Positions 17,800 through 30,575 of a stretch of 64,000 nt of DNA are shown here, in pieces. Position numbers and translations under genes: made by a program. Origin of the DNA: CAWEBF01 sp963807235. GTDB lineage: Bacteria > Acidobacteriota > Vicinamibacteria > Vicinamibacterales > UBA2999. The notes beneath the pieces were generated by a model. The model was not told the origin of the DNA, made no database searches, and saw only the letters and a list, made by a program, of their open reading frames with translations. Within the stretch, counting starts at the first letter, position 1, and each line of letters starts with the position of its first letter. The stretch covers positions 62,001 through 126,000 of the forward strand of contig CAWEBF010000018.1 in the NCBI GenBank assembly GCA_963807235.1. Reading direction: 5' to 3'.

Positions 17800-20700
17800 A
17801 TGCGGACATTGGCCCTGGGCGCGGCGGTACTCTCGGTAGTCCTACTTCTGCCGGCGACGGCAGCAGCGCAAGCCACCATCACCGGCGTGGTCAACGACGC
17901 ATCGGGCGCCGTGCTGCCGGGCGTGACCGTCGAGGCCAGCAGCCCCGCTCTGATCGAAAAAGTCCGCTCGACGGTCACCGACGACACGGGACAGTACCGC
18001 ATCGTCGATCTGCGCGCGGGCACCTACCTGGTGACGTTCACCCTTCCAGGCTTCAGCGTGGTGAAGCGCGAGAACATCGAGCTTCGCGGCGAGTTCGTGG
18101 CGACCGTCAACGCCGATCTGCGCGTCGGGAACCTCGAGGAGACGATCACGGTCACGGGCGAGTCGCCCACGGTGGACCTGCAGAGCGCGCGCGTGCAGAC
18201 CATCATGGACCGCGACGTGCTGACCGCGATCCCCTCGTCGCGCAGCGCCAACGGCATCCAGGCCATCATCCCAGGCTTGAGCAGTGGCGGCGATTCGGGC
18301 GGCATCACGGGCGGCAGCGGCGGCATGGCCGGCTTCATCCACGGGGCCCGCGCGTCGGATTCCCGGACGCTTCACGACGGCATCAACACCGGATGGGCCG
18401 GCGCCAACTCCAACGCCGCGGTCTCCAACGTGGCAGGTTCGCAGGAGGTGATCGTCACGACCTCCGGCGGGCTGGGCGAAGCCGAAACGGCCGGCCTGGT
18501 GCTCAACGTCATCCCGCGCGACGGCGGCAACCGGTACACCGGCACGATGTTCTTCTCGGGCGCGAACGGCTCGATGCAGGGCAGCAACTACACCGACGAG
18601 CTGCGTGCGGCCGGGCTGCGGTCCCCGCAGGAGCTCATGAAGGTGTACGACTTCAACCCGATGGGCGGCGGGCGGCTGATCCGCGACAAGCTGTGGTTCT
18701 ACCTCACGTACCGCGAAGTGGTGGCCGAGAACACGATTCCCGGGATGTTCTTCAACAAGAACGCCGGTGACCCCACCAAGTGGCTCGTGGACTTCGACAC
18801 CTCGCGCCCGGCGTACGGGGACAGCCTGACCAGGAACGGCATCATCAGGCTGACGTGGCAGGCGTCTCCACGAAACAAGATCAGCCTCAGCCACTCCGAG
18901 CAGTACCGACCGGCAGAACAAGGAAGGCGGCGGCTCGGCCACACGGACACCCGAATCGCAAGGCATGAGGCTCTACACCCCCGGCCACATCCAGACGGCC
19001 ACGTGGACGTCTCCGTTCACCAGCCGGCTCCTGTTCGAGGCCGGCTGGGGCAACTACCTGTCGCGCTACGCCAACACCGCCCCGCGCGTCGACGGCACGC
19101 ACAACGACGCGCTGATCTCGATCATCGAGCAGTGCTCGGCCGGCTGCCCGACCAACGGCGGAATCCCGAATCTGGTCTACCGCTACAACCTGCCGCTGCA
19201 GCAGGGGTTCGAGCGCCATCAGATCGGCACGCTGGCGCAGATGCGCGCGTCGGCGTCCTACATCCCCGGCTCCCACAACATCAAGGTCGGCTACCAGGGC
19301 AACATCAGCCACCCGAGCCAGGGCTACTTCAACACCACGCCGTTCATCCAGTTCCGGTTCAACAACGGCATCCCCAATCAGTTGAACCAGACGGCGGTCT
19401 TCCCGGGGACGATCCTGCTCCAGCGCAACATCCTGATGACGTCGTTCTACGCCCAGGACACGTATACGCGCAATCGGCTCACGCTCCAGGGCGGGATCCG
19501 CTACGACGGCATCGGCACCGGCTACCCTGATACCGGCGCCGGCGGTCCCGACTATCAGCTGATGCCCACGGCGCTCTTCTGGCCGGCGGGCACGACCGAT
19601 GAAATCCACTGGAAGGACGTCACGCCGCGCATGGGCGCCGCGTACGATCTCTTCGGCAACGGCAGGACCGCGCTCAAGGTGAACGTCGGCAAGTACCTCA
19701 CCGCTCTCACGGCCAGCAACAGCGACCTCGATCTCCACCCGCTGATCCGTACCGGGCTCACCACCACGCGACTCTGGAACGATGCAACGGCAACTTCGTG
19801 CCCGACTGCGATCTGCGCGCCACCGGCGTCAGCGGCGAGTGTGCCGCCATGGACAACGCCAACTTCGGCCGCGAGACCTTCACGAAAACGTTCGACCCGG
19901 AGCTGATTCACGGCTGGGGCAAGCGCACGTACAACTGGGAGATGGGTGTGTCCGTGCAGCACGAGCTGATGCCCCGCCTGGGTCTGACCGTGGGCTACTT
20001 CCGCCGCTCCTTCGGCAACTTCTACACCGCGAACAACCGCAACACGACGACGGCCGACTACACGCCGTTCAGCATCCCGATCCCAGCGGATCCGCGGCTG
20101 CCGGGCGGTGGTGGCGGCTCGGTCAGCGGTCTGTACAACCTGGTGCCCGCCAAGCTCGGCCAGGAGGACCTCTATTCGCAGCTCACCGAGAACTTCGGAG
20201 AGATGACCGAGAACTGGCATGGCATCGACGTCAACCTCAACGCCCGCCTGCGCAATGGCCTCACGGTACAGGGCGGCACGAGCACGGGCCGGCGCCTGCA
20301 GGACAACTGCGACGTGCGCGAGGCGCTTCCGGAGACGTACAGCTGGCAAAGTACCCGGCCGTTCAGACGACCAGGGTCATCAACTCGACGGGCGCACTCG
20401 CCAATCCGTGGTGCCGCGTCGTGGAGCCGTTCCTGACCTCGTTCCGCGGGCTGGCGACCTACGTCATCCCCAAGATCGACGTGAACGTCAGCGGCACGTG
20501 GCGCAGCGACCCGGGACCCGAACAACGGGCGGACTACGTGGTGACGAACGCGATCGCCCAGCCGTCGCTCGGCCGGCCGCTCTCCTCGGGCAATGTCACC
20601 GTGAACCTGGTCGAGCCGGGAACGCTCTATGGCGCACGGCTGAACAACTTCGACATGCGGGTCGCGAAGATCCTGCGCTTCGGCGCGACCCGCGCGCAGG

Positions 20701-20858
20701 TCGGGTTCGACATCTACAACCTGCTGAACACCGACGTGGCCACGATGTACAACAACGGCTACTCGGCGCCCACCGCAACCAGGGGGAGCATCTGGCTGGT
20801 GCCGAGCCAGATTCAGCCGGCGCGCTACGTCCGGGTGAATTTGCAGCTCGATTTCTAG
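17800..20858 (+). CDS. TonB-dependent receptor (Oar-like) with carboxypeptidase-regulatory domain, frameshifted
   Basis: ATG 17800 follows GAGGAGGAACACG. A signal peptide ends at ATAAAQ, then a Cna-B/carboxypeptidase-regulatory domain (ITGVVNDASGAVLPGVTVEA, YRIVDLRAGTYLVTFTLPGF). The plug follows (ETITVTGESPTVDL, VLNVIPRDGGNRYTGTMFFS) and then a 22-strand-type barrel. The frame changes near 18925, 19790 and 20345; joined, the protein is about 1018 residues. The C-terminal strand ends RYVRVNLQLDF, with the aromatic last residue needed for BAM insertion. This large family in Acidobacteriota imports unknown, often glycan-derived, ligands using TonB energy. It is a single gene with its own terminator at 20911. 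No SusD-like partner is present. Confidence 0.88.
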
Positions 20859-20860
20859 GA

Positions 20861-20893
20861 GGGCTCCAGGCTCCGGGCTCCAGGCTTCAGGCC
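20861..20893. repeat. Heptanucleotide tandem repeat (GGCTCCA type)
   Basis: GGCTCCA, GGCTCCG, GGCTCCA, GGCTTCA and GGC at exact 7-base spacing begin three bases after the TonB receptor stop. Confidence 0.8.
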
Positions 20894-20910
20894 CGGAGGT
20901 GCGGAACAGA

Positions 20911-20942
20911 GGCGGGCTTGGGAAACCAAGCCCGCCCTTTTC
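20911..20942 (+). terminator. Intrinsic terminator of the TonB receptor gene
   Basis: GGCGGGCTTGG, loop GAAA, CCAAGCCCGCC, then CTTTTCC: a perfect 11-bp GC-rich stem with a four-base loop and a short T tract, about 50 bases after the receptor stop. Confidence 0.85.
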
Positions 20943-20947
20943 CTTAC

Positions 20948-20977
20948 TGGAGACTGGAGACTGGAGACCGGAGACTG
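20948..20977. repeat. Heptanucleotide tandem repeat (CTGGAGA type)
   Basis: CTGGAGA three times and CCGGAGA once, at exact 7-base spacing, between the terminator and the next gene. This is a different unit from the copy at 20861 but has the same period. Confidence 0.8.
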
Positions 20978-21015
20978 ATCGCGTATGATCCCCCGCATGC
21001 GCCGACTATCTCGTC

Positions 21016-21519
21016 GTGTCCGTGTTCGCCGCGGCCTGCACCGCGGCGCTCTCTGCCCAAGTAACGAAGAAAGACATCGCCGGCATCTCCACGTTTGCAC
21101 AGGTGGAGTCCACCATCGCCTGCGGCGGGACCACGACGCCGGACGCGATCCGCGAGATCAAGCGGATGGGCTTCAAGACTGTCGTCAACCTGCGGCTGGC
21201 AAGCGAGCAGGGCGCCCTGGTGGACGAGGAGGGCGCCATCGTCCGATCACTCGGCATGAACTACGTGCACCTGCCGTTCAACATCCAGACGCCTGATCCG
21301 AAGCTGGTGGAGAACTTCATCGCCGCCGTGGCCGGCCCGACGAACACCCCGGCCTACGTCCACTGCGCGGCCGGCGGCCGCGCGGCCGCGTTATGGATGA
21401 TCAAGCGCGTCAAAGCCGACGGCTGGACGCAAACGGCGGCGCTCGAGGAGGCGAATGCCCTCGGCCTCAACGACCGGCTGCGTCCATTCGCGCTGAATTA
21501 TCTCAAGGCCCACCCGTAG
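21016..21519 (+). CDS. Secreted dual-specificity phosphatase-like protein (DUF442-type)
   Basis: From GTG 21016 it reads VSVFAAACTAALSAQ, a signal peptide remnant. Removing one C near 21002 would join it to the ATG at 20997 (MRDYLVVSVFAAA), probably the true start. The body of about 150 residues resembles the phosphatase-like DUF442 fold: FAQVESTIACGGTTTPDAIR, FKTVVNLRLASEQ and the P-loop region AYVHCAAGGRAAALW. The loop HCAAGGRAA has the Cys and the Arg of the CX5R signature (C-AAGGR), so catalytic activity is possible. The natural substrate is unknown. The protein is probably exported. Confidence 0.75.
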   Translation: MSVFAAACTAALSAQVTKKDIAGISTFAQVESTIACGGTTTPDAIREIKRMGFKTVVNLRLASEQGALVDEEGAIVRSLGMNYVHLPFNIQTPDPKLVENFIAAVAGPTNTPAYVHCAAGGRAAALWMIKRVKADGWTQTAALEEANALGLNDRLRPFALNYLKAHP

Positions 21520-21538
21520 TGACGGGCGGCGCGGCCGC

Positions 21539-21937
21539 CTATTCCACCGCGGTGGCTTCGATTTCCACCAGGATGTCGGGGTGGAACAGCGACGCCACGC
21601 CGAGCAGCGTGCCGGCGGGCTGCACTCCCGCGGCCTGCAACCGGGGGCCGTACACGCTTGCGGCTTGGAAAAAGGCCGGCACGTCGCGCGTGTAGTAGTT
21701 CAAGCGCACGACGTGGCCGAGCGTGAGTCCCGCCGCCTTCAGCACCATCTCCAGGTTGTCGAACGCCTGAGTGAGCTGCGCTGCCATGTCGCCCGCGTGC
21801 AGCGGCGCGCCGCTGGCGTCCACCGATGTCTGGCCGGCGCAGTAGAGCACGCGGCCGCCTTGCCGTACATCGATCGCCTGCGAGAATCCGAAGCTGTCCT
21901 GCCACGTCCACGGATTGACCTTTGTGATCTGAGCCAT
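21539..21937 (-). CDS. RidA/YjgF-family protein
   Basis: Encodes 132 residues from the ATG at 21937 (MAQITKVNPWTWQDSFGFSQ). The hallmarks of the family are present: VLYCAGQTSVDASGAPLHAG, QLTQAFDNLEMVLKAAGLTL, VVRLNYYTRDVPAFF and PAGTLLGVASLFHPDILVEI. RidA proteins form trimers and hydrolyse reactive enamine/imine products of PLP enzymes. The Arg that marks true deaminases (R in the G-x-R-xx region near the C-terminus) is not obvious here: the position reads AGTLLGVASL. This may therefore be an Rid-family member of another subgroup. It is divergent from the sirtuin gene with 47 bases between starts. Confidence 0.88.
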   Translation of the reverse strand: MAQITKVNPWTWQDSFGFSQAIDVRQGGRVLYCAGQTSVDASGAPLHAGDMAAQLTQAFDNLEMVLKAAGLTLGHVVRLNYYTRDVPAFFQAASVYGPRLQAAGVQPAGTLLGVASLFHPDILVEIEATAVE

Positions 21938-21984
21938 GCGTGGATCGTAGGCCGATTCCAGCCACGCGCCGGTAACATCGTGCC

Positions 21985-23688
21985 GTGATCGAGGATCAGC
22001 TGGACCTGGTGGCCGAGCGGCTGAGGCGCGCCCGGCGTGTCACGGTGCTCACGGGAGCCGGCGTATCCGCGGCCAGCGGGGTGCCGACCTTCAGGGGGGC
22101 CGGCGGGTGGTGGCGCAGCTTCCGTTCGGAAGACCTGGCCACGGCGCAGGCGTTCGCGCGCGACCCCGCGCTGGTCTGGGAGTGGTACGCCGGGCGCCGC
22201 GAGGCCGTCGCGTCGGCCCGCCCCAACGCCGCGCACCACGTCCTTGCCGAGTGGAGCAGGCGCTGGTCGGGCTTCGTGGTGATCACGCAGAACGTGGACG
22301 ATCTCCACGTCCACGCCGGGACTCTTGGGCTGGTTCGTCTGCACGGGTCGCTCTGGGAGCTGTCGTGCTGGCGCCGCTGCGGCGCGCCGCCGTGGCGGAA
22401 CGAGGATGTCCCGTTGCCGGACCTGCCTCCGCTGTGTCCCTCGTGCGGCGGCCTGGCGCGCCCCGCCGTGGTGTGGTTCGGAGAGGCCCTGCCGGGCGCA
22501 GCGATCGATGCGGCGGAGGCAGCCTGCGATTGCGACGTGTTCCTGTCGGTCGGGACATCGTCGCTCGTCTATCCTGCCGCGGCGCTCCTGACACGCGCAC
22601 GTCATCGCGGTGCGTTCGCGGTGGAAATCAACACCGAGCCCACGGCGGCGACCGGCCAGGTGGACCTCGCGCTCACCGGGCCTGCGGACCAGCTGCTGGC
22701 ACGTGTCGAGAGGCTGCTCGAGCCGATAAGTCGGTACATGATTCGCCGCCGTCTGGCGCTGGCCGGCCTGCTGCTGACACTCTTCCAGCAACTGCCCGGC
22801 GCTGCATTTCCGCGCCCGTCCGGGCACGTCAACGACTTCGCCCAGGTCCTGACCGACGACGACCGCGCGTACCTGGAGAACTTCCTGCGGACGCTGGAAC
22901 GCGATACGACCGCCGAAGTGGTGGTCGTCACCGTGGCCTCCCTTGACGGGATGACGATCGAGGAGTACGCCAACCGGCTGTTCGCGGACTGGGGCATCGG
23001 GACGAAGGCCAAGGACAACGGGGTGCTGTTGCTGGTGGCGCCTGCCGAGCGAAAGGTCCGGATCGAAGTGGGCTACGGGCTCGAAGGGAGTCTTCCCGAC
23101 GGCCTGGCCGGGGAAATCATCCGCACTGCGATCGTGCCGGAGTTCCAGCAGGGCAACATGCGCCGCGGCATCGGCCGCGGGCTGGACCGCATCTCGCGCG
23201 TGGTGCGGGGCGACGCCGCGGCTGTGACCGACGTGACGAGCGCGCCGACGGCCGAGGAGGGCTCCGGCGGCCCCCCTGCGATCCTGGTCGTGCCCTTCTT
23301 TAGCATCTTCGTCCTGCTTGGCGGCGTGGCGGCGGGGCTGGGGCTGCGCACCAGGACCCTCGCTCTGCTGATAGCCGGCGGACTCTTCAGCATCATTCCG
23401 CTTCTGATTGCCGCGACGATGTCGCCGTGGTCGCTGGCCTTTCTTGTGCCCGTCGAGTTGATCGGGATGGCGTTCGGGTACGGGCGAGGCAAATCGGACT
23501 ACTGGTGGCGCACCCTGCGAACGGCCTCGCCGGGAGGCACGACAGCCGGCGACCCAGGCACCTGGGTCATGGGCGGCAGCGACAGCTCCTCCAGCAGTGG
23601 ATCCGGCAGCGGAAGCGACTCGTCGTCCTCGTCCTCCGACTTCGGCGGCGGCTCGTCGGGCGGCGGCGGCGCCACCGGCAGCTGGTAG
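21985..23688 (+). CDS. Sirtuin (Sir2 class III) reading frame continuing into a TPM-domain membrane protein
   Basis: A single frame of 567 codons starts at GTG 21985. Residues 1-250 are a complete Sir2 deacylase: GAGVSAASGVPTFRG, TQNVDDLHVHAG, a zinc pair in CWRRCGAP and CPSCGG, VVWFGEALP and GTSSLVYPAAAL. The WEWYAGRRE helix has the Tyr-x-x-Arg pair that lets class III sirtuins remove succinyl or malonyl groups. Residue 252 is a Met opening a signal peptide and a TPM domain. A signal sequence in the middle of a protein is implausible. Deleting one C in GAGCCGATAAG gives an in-frame TAA, so I infer two genes joined by a one-base error. A real fusion would be novel but is less likely. Confidence 0.85.
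   Translation: MIEDQLDLVAERLRRARRVTVLTGAGVSAASGVPTFRGAGGWWRSFRSEDLATAQAFARDPALVWEWYAGRREAVASARPNAAHHVLAEWSRRWSGFVVITQNVDDLHVHAGTLGLVRLHGSLWELSCWRRCGAPPWRNEDVPLPDLPPLCPSCGGLARPAVVWFGEALPGAAIDAAEAACDCDVFLSVGTSSLVYPAAALLTRARHRGAFAVEINTEPTAATGQVDLALTGPADQLLARVERLLEPISRYMIRRRLALAGLLLTLFQQLPGAAFPRPSGHVNDFAQVLTDDDRAYLENFLRTLERDTTAEVVVVTVASLDGMTIEEYANRLFADWGIGTKAKDNGVLLLVAPAERKVRIEVGYGLEGSLPDGLAGEIIRTAIVPEFQQGNMRRGIGRGLDRISRVVRGDAAAVTDVTSAPTAEEGSGGPPAILVVPFFSIFVLLGGVAAGLGLRTRTLALLIAGGLFSIIPLLIAATMSPWSLAFLVPVELIGMAFGYGRGKSDYWWRTLRTASPGGTTAGDPGTWVMGGSDSSSSSGSGSGSDSSSSSSDFGGGSSGGGGATGSW
22738..23688 (+). other. Probable separate gene: TPM-domain membrane protein (YgcG-like)
   Basis: From ATG 22738 the frame gives 316 residues. 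A signal peptide (MIRRRLALAGLLLTLF) is followed by a TPM domain: VNDFAQVLTDDDRAYLENFL, AEVVVVTVASLDGMTIEEYA, FADWGIGTKAKDNGVLLLVA and VEVGYGLEGSLPDG-like sequence. Two or three membrane helices follow (VVPFFSIFVLLGGVAAGLGL, LLIAGGLFSIIPLLIA), then a Ser/Gly-rich tail. TPM proteins are periplasmic and act in photosystem or respiratory assembly or as phosphatases; the substrate here is unknown. It reads in the same frame as the sirtuin without a stop between. Confidence 0.75.
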
Positions 23689-23702
23689 CGGCCTGCGGCG
23701 GG

Positions 23703-24002
23703 CTATGCCGAGGCGGAGGCCTTGGCGGTCTTCGTGACCTTCTTCGTGGTTGCGACCTTGGCGGCCTTGGCGGCCTTTGCCGCGGTCTTCCGCTGTTCGG
23801 AGGTCTGCGCCCCGAACTTCTTGCTGAACCGCTCCACGCGGCCCTCGGTGTCGATCAGCTTCTGGCGGCCGGTGAAGAACGGGTGGCACGCCGAGCAGAT
23901 TTCCAGGTGCAGCTCGGGCTTGGTGGACCGCGTCTTGAACGTGTTGCCGCACGCGCAGCGCACGTCCACTTCCTTGTAGGCGGGGTGAATTCCTTCTTTC
24001 AC
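23703..24002 (-). CDS. rpmE: 50S ribosomal protein L31, with a C-terminal extension
   Basis: Encodes 99 residues from GTG 24002, with GAGGAG upstream. The first 67 residues are L31 of the zinc-binding type: HPAYKEVDVRCACGNTFKTR, CSACHPFFTGRQKLIDTEGR. The four cysteines of the metal site are present (CAC, CSAC). The remaining 30 residues are Ala/Lys-rich (KTAAKAAKAAKVATTKK), a basic tail not found in E. coli L31 but common in high-GC groups. The gene is at the end of the rho block and convergent with the TPM gene, with 14 bases between. Confidence 0.95.
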   Translation of the reverse strand: MKEGIHPAYKEVDVRCACGNTFKTRSTKPELHLEICSACHPFFTGRQKLIDTEGRVERFSKKFGAQTSEQRKTAAKAAKAAKVATTKKVTKTAKASASA

Positions 24003-24020
24003 AACATGCTCCTCGGCGCC

Positions 24021-24051
24021 TCGCCGGGCACCCGGCGAAACTCCAAGTATA
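24021..24051 (-). promoter_or_regulatory. Promoter and candidate leader hairpin of rpmE
   Basis: On the minus strand, TATACT (24051-24046) is a good -10 box. It is followed at about +1 by TCGCCGGGTGCCCGGCGA, a perfect 8-bp stem with a two-base loop (24038-24021), then GGCGCC and the GAGGAG ribosome site. A short structured leader directly in front of L31 fits ribosomal-protein autoregulation as described for L31 leaders in other phyla. Binding is inference. Confidence 0.55.
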
Positions 24052-24057
24052 TCCGTC

Positions 24058-24090
24058 CCAGAGCCTAAAGCCGAGAGCCCAGAGCCCCCC
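24058..24090. repeat. Heptanucleotide tandem repeat (AGCCNNN type)
   Basis: AGCCTAA, AGCCGAG, AGCCCAG and AGCCCCC at 7-base spacing, directly after the rho stop. The units are degenerate. Confidence 0.55.
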
Positions 24091-25544
24091 TATCCCTTCC
24101 CCGACGCCATCGCCGACAGGAACTCCGAATTGGCCTTGGTTTTCACCATTCTTGAGAGCAGGAGCTCCATAGCCTCGACGGGCGACAGCGGCGTCAGCAC
24201 CTTGCGCAGCACCCACACACGTTGCAGGTCCTCGCGGGGCAGCAGGAGCTCCTCCTTGCGGGTGCCGCTCTTCTGGATGTCGATCGAGGGAAACACGCGG
24301 CGGTCGGTCAGCTTGCGGTCGAGGTGAATCTCCATGTTGCCGGTGCCCTTGAACTCCTCGAAGATCACCTCGTCCATGCGCGACCCGGTGTCGATCAGGG
24401 CTGTGGCGATGATGGTCAGCGAGCCGCCCTCTTCGATGTTGCGCGCCGCGCCGAAGAACCGCTTCGGGCGCTGCAGGGCGTTGCTGTCCACGCCGCCCGA
24501 GAGGATCTTGCCCGACGTCGGCACGATGGTGTTGTAGGCACGCGCCAGACGGGTCACCGAGTCCAGCAGAATCACGACATCCTTCTTGTGTTCGACCAGG
24601 CGCTTGGCCTTTTCGATCACCATCTCGGCCACCTGCACGTGGCGTTGCGCGGGCTCGTCGAAGGTGGAAGAAACCACCTCGCCGCGCACCGACCGCTGCA
24701 TGTCGGTGACCTCTTCCGGCCGCTCGTCGATCAGCAGCACGATCAGGTAGACCTCAGGGTGGTTCTTGGTGATGCTGTTGGCGAGGTTCTGCAGCAGCAT
24801 CGTCTTGCCGGTGCGCGGCGGCGCCACGATCAGGCCGCGCTGGCCCTTGCCGATCGGCGTCAGCAGGTCCATCACCCGGCCCGACAGGTTCTCGCCGTCG
24901 GTCTCGAGGTTCAGCTTCTCCTGCGGATACAGCGGCGTCAGGTTCTCGAAGAAGACCTTGTCCTTGGACTTCTCCGGCGGCTCGAAGTTCAGCGCCTCGA
25001 CCTTGATCAGGGCGAAGTAGCGCTCGCCGTCCTTGGGGGGCCGGATGACGCCGGACACCGTGTCGCCCGTGTGGAGGTCGAACTTCCGGATCTGGGACGG
25101 CGACACGTAGATGTCGTCGGGGCCCGGCAGGTAGTTGTAGTCGGGCGCGCGCAGGAAGCCGAAGCCGTCGGGCAGCGTTTCCAGCACGCCCTCCGAGAAC
25201 ACGTTGCCGCTTTTCTCCGCGCGCACGCGCAGGATCTCGAAGATGAGCTCCTGCTTGCGCATCCCCGTGGCGCCTGCGATCTCCAGATCCTTGCCGATCT
25301 TGGTGAGCGCCGTGATGCTCATCTCCTTCATTGCGGAGAACGACAGCGACGGCGCCGGCGGCTGCTGTGGCGGCGGCGTCGCCGCGGCGGGCGGCGAAGC
25401 GGCGGCGGCGTCCTCCGACACGGGCGCGTCGGGGCCGGCTTGGGCCGGCGCGGGCGTCTCGGGGGTGTCGGTTTGTTCGGGTGCGGGCGGGGTGGCCGTG
25501 GCTACGGCCCCGTTGTTCTTGGCAGGCTTGCGATCGTCTTCCAC
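24090..25544 (-). CDS. rho: Transcription termination factor Rho
   Basis: From GTG 25544 it encodes 484 residues. The first 75 are Pro/Ala-rich and disordered (APEQTDTPETPAPAQAG), an extension seen in many phyla outside Proteobacteria. The Rho N-terminal helix bundle starts at MKEMSITALTKIGKDLEIAG. The RNA-binding cold-shock-like domain holds GFGFLRAPDYNYLPGPDDIY. Walker A is APPRTGKTMLLQN, then LIDERPEEVTDMQRSV (Walker B), the Q-loop region VDSNALQRPKRFFGAARNIE and the R-loop. It is a hexameric RNA helicase that ends untranslated transcripts. The start overlaps the engB stop by 43 bases in a different frame. An ATG at the helix-bundle start is an alternative. Confidence 0.95.
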   Translation of the reverse strand: MEDDRKPAKNNGAVATATPPAPEQTDTPETPAPAQAGPDAPVSEDAAAASPPAAATPPPQQPPAPSLSFSAMKEMSITALTKIGKDLEIAGATGMRKQELIFEILRVRAEKSGNVFSEGVLETLPDGFGFLRAPDYNYLPGPDDIYVSPSQIRKFDLHTGDTVSGVIRPPKDGERYFALIKVEALNFEPPEKSKDKVFFENLTPLYPQEKLNLETDGENLSGRVMDLLTPIGKGQRGLIVAPPRTGKTMLLQNLANSITKNHPEVYLIVLLIDERPEEVTDMQRSVRGEVVSSTFDEPAQRHVQVAEMVIEKAKRLVEHKKDVVILLDSVTRLARAYNTIVPTSGKILSGGVDSNALQRPKRFFGAARNIEEGGSLTIIATALIDTGSRMDEVIFEEFKGTGNMEIHLDRKLTDRRVFPSIDIQKSGTRKEELLLPREDLQRVWVLRKVLTPLSPVEAMELLLSRMVKTKANSEFLSAMASGKG

Positions 25545-26098
25545 AGTTGGTCCATTCCTTCGCCGGTGTGCGCCGAAATCAGCGGCACCGGGACATTGAA
25601 CATCGATTGAAACGCGCGTCCATGACGGTCTCGTTCCGCGCGTGTGAGTTTGTCGGCCTTGGTTCCCACGATGGCCCTCGGGCACGGGAGCGACGCCATC
25701 CACTCCCACGTCTCGACGTCGGTGTCGAGACCCGGGTGCCTGGCGTCTACCAGCAGCAGCACGCCCAGGGCCTTGGCCGTGCCGCCGCGAGCGAAATACG
25801 AATTCGTCAGGTCGTTGAACTCGCGAGCCGAGGCATCTCCGCCTCGCGCGTATCCGTAGCCGGGCAGGTCCACCAGATAGAACGGCGCGGACGTGCCCCG
25901 CTGCACGCGATAAAAATTGGCCAGCCGCGTCTTGCCAGGTGCCGCGCTCGTTCGGGCCACGTCTTGGCGCACGAGCGCATTGATCAGGCTGGACTTGCCG
26001 ACGTTCGAGCGGCCGACGAGCGCCACTTCCACCAGCCGGTCCCTGGGGAACCCGCCGGCGTCCGCCGCGCTCGTGATGAACTCAGCGCTGACGTACAG
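25502..26098 (-). CDS. engB: Ribosome biogenesis GTPase YsxC/EngB
   Basis: GTPase motifs are G1 GRSNVGKSSL, G2 PGKTRLANFY, G3 DLPGYGYA and G4 TKADKL, with the SAHTG G5. The family N-terminus (YVSAEFITSAADAGGFPRDR) is coded upstream of the first GTG (26032). It reaches back to a CTG at 26098, only four codons after the lon stop, and no ATG/GTG/TTG is available there. The full product from 26098 would be 198 residues, the usual YsxC length, so either CTG is used or one base is wrong. The GTPase helps assemble the 50S subunit in the cytoplasm. lon-engB adjacency is also seen in Bacillus. Confidence 0.92.
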   Translation of the reverse strand: MYVSAEFITSAADAGGFPRDRLVEVALVGRSNVGKSSLINALVRQDVARTSAAPGKTRLANFYRVQRGTSAPFYLVDLPGYGYARGGDASAREFNDLTNSYFARGGTAKALGVLLLVDARHPGLDTDVETWEWMASLPCPRAIVGTKADKLTRAERDRHGRAFQSMFNVPVPLISAHTGEGMDQLWKTIASLPRTTGP

Positions 26099-26107
26099 AC
26101 CACGCTC

Positions 26108-28492
<2,385 letters not shown>

Positions 28493-28504
28493 TGATTCCT
28501 TGTT

Positions 28505-28577
28505 GGCTTCCGGCTTCCGGCTTTAGGCTTCCGGCCCGTTGTTGGCGGCCCGGAGCCTGGAGCCTGGGGCCTGGAGC

Positions 28578-28578
<1 letters not shown>
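28505..28578. repeat. Paired heptanucleotide repeats between clpX and lon
   Basis: GGCTTCC, GGCTTCC, GGCTTTA, GGCTTCC (28505-28533), a short spacer, then GGAGCCT, GGAGCCT, GGGGCCT, GGAGCCT (about 28551-28578). The two halves are roughly complementary, so this gap can fold as a long imperfect hairpin. Confidence 0.8.
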
Positions 28579-29825
<1,247 letters not shown>

Positions 29826-29936
29826 GCGGTTAGCCGTCTCTCCCTCGATCCAACGCTATCCGAACTCGCTCCGAACGAACCCACCCGAACGGGCTATGCC
29901 CTTGTACCCCAGGCCTTTAACCCATTTGGGCTGATG

Positions 29937-30533
<597 letters not shown>

Positions 30534-30575
30534 GTGCGCCAATCGGGCCAATAAGTAAATGTTTGTGGGTCGTGA

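Noticed and set aside
21985..22737. SIR2 defence effector (as in Thoeris or SIR2-HerA)
   Set aside because: The domain has the zinc-finger cysteines and the class III deacylase pocket of metabolic CobB/SIRT5 enzymes and no defence partner nearby.
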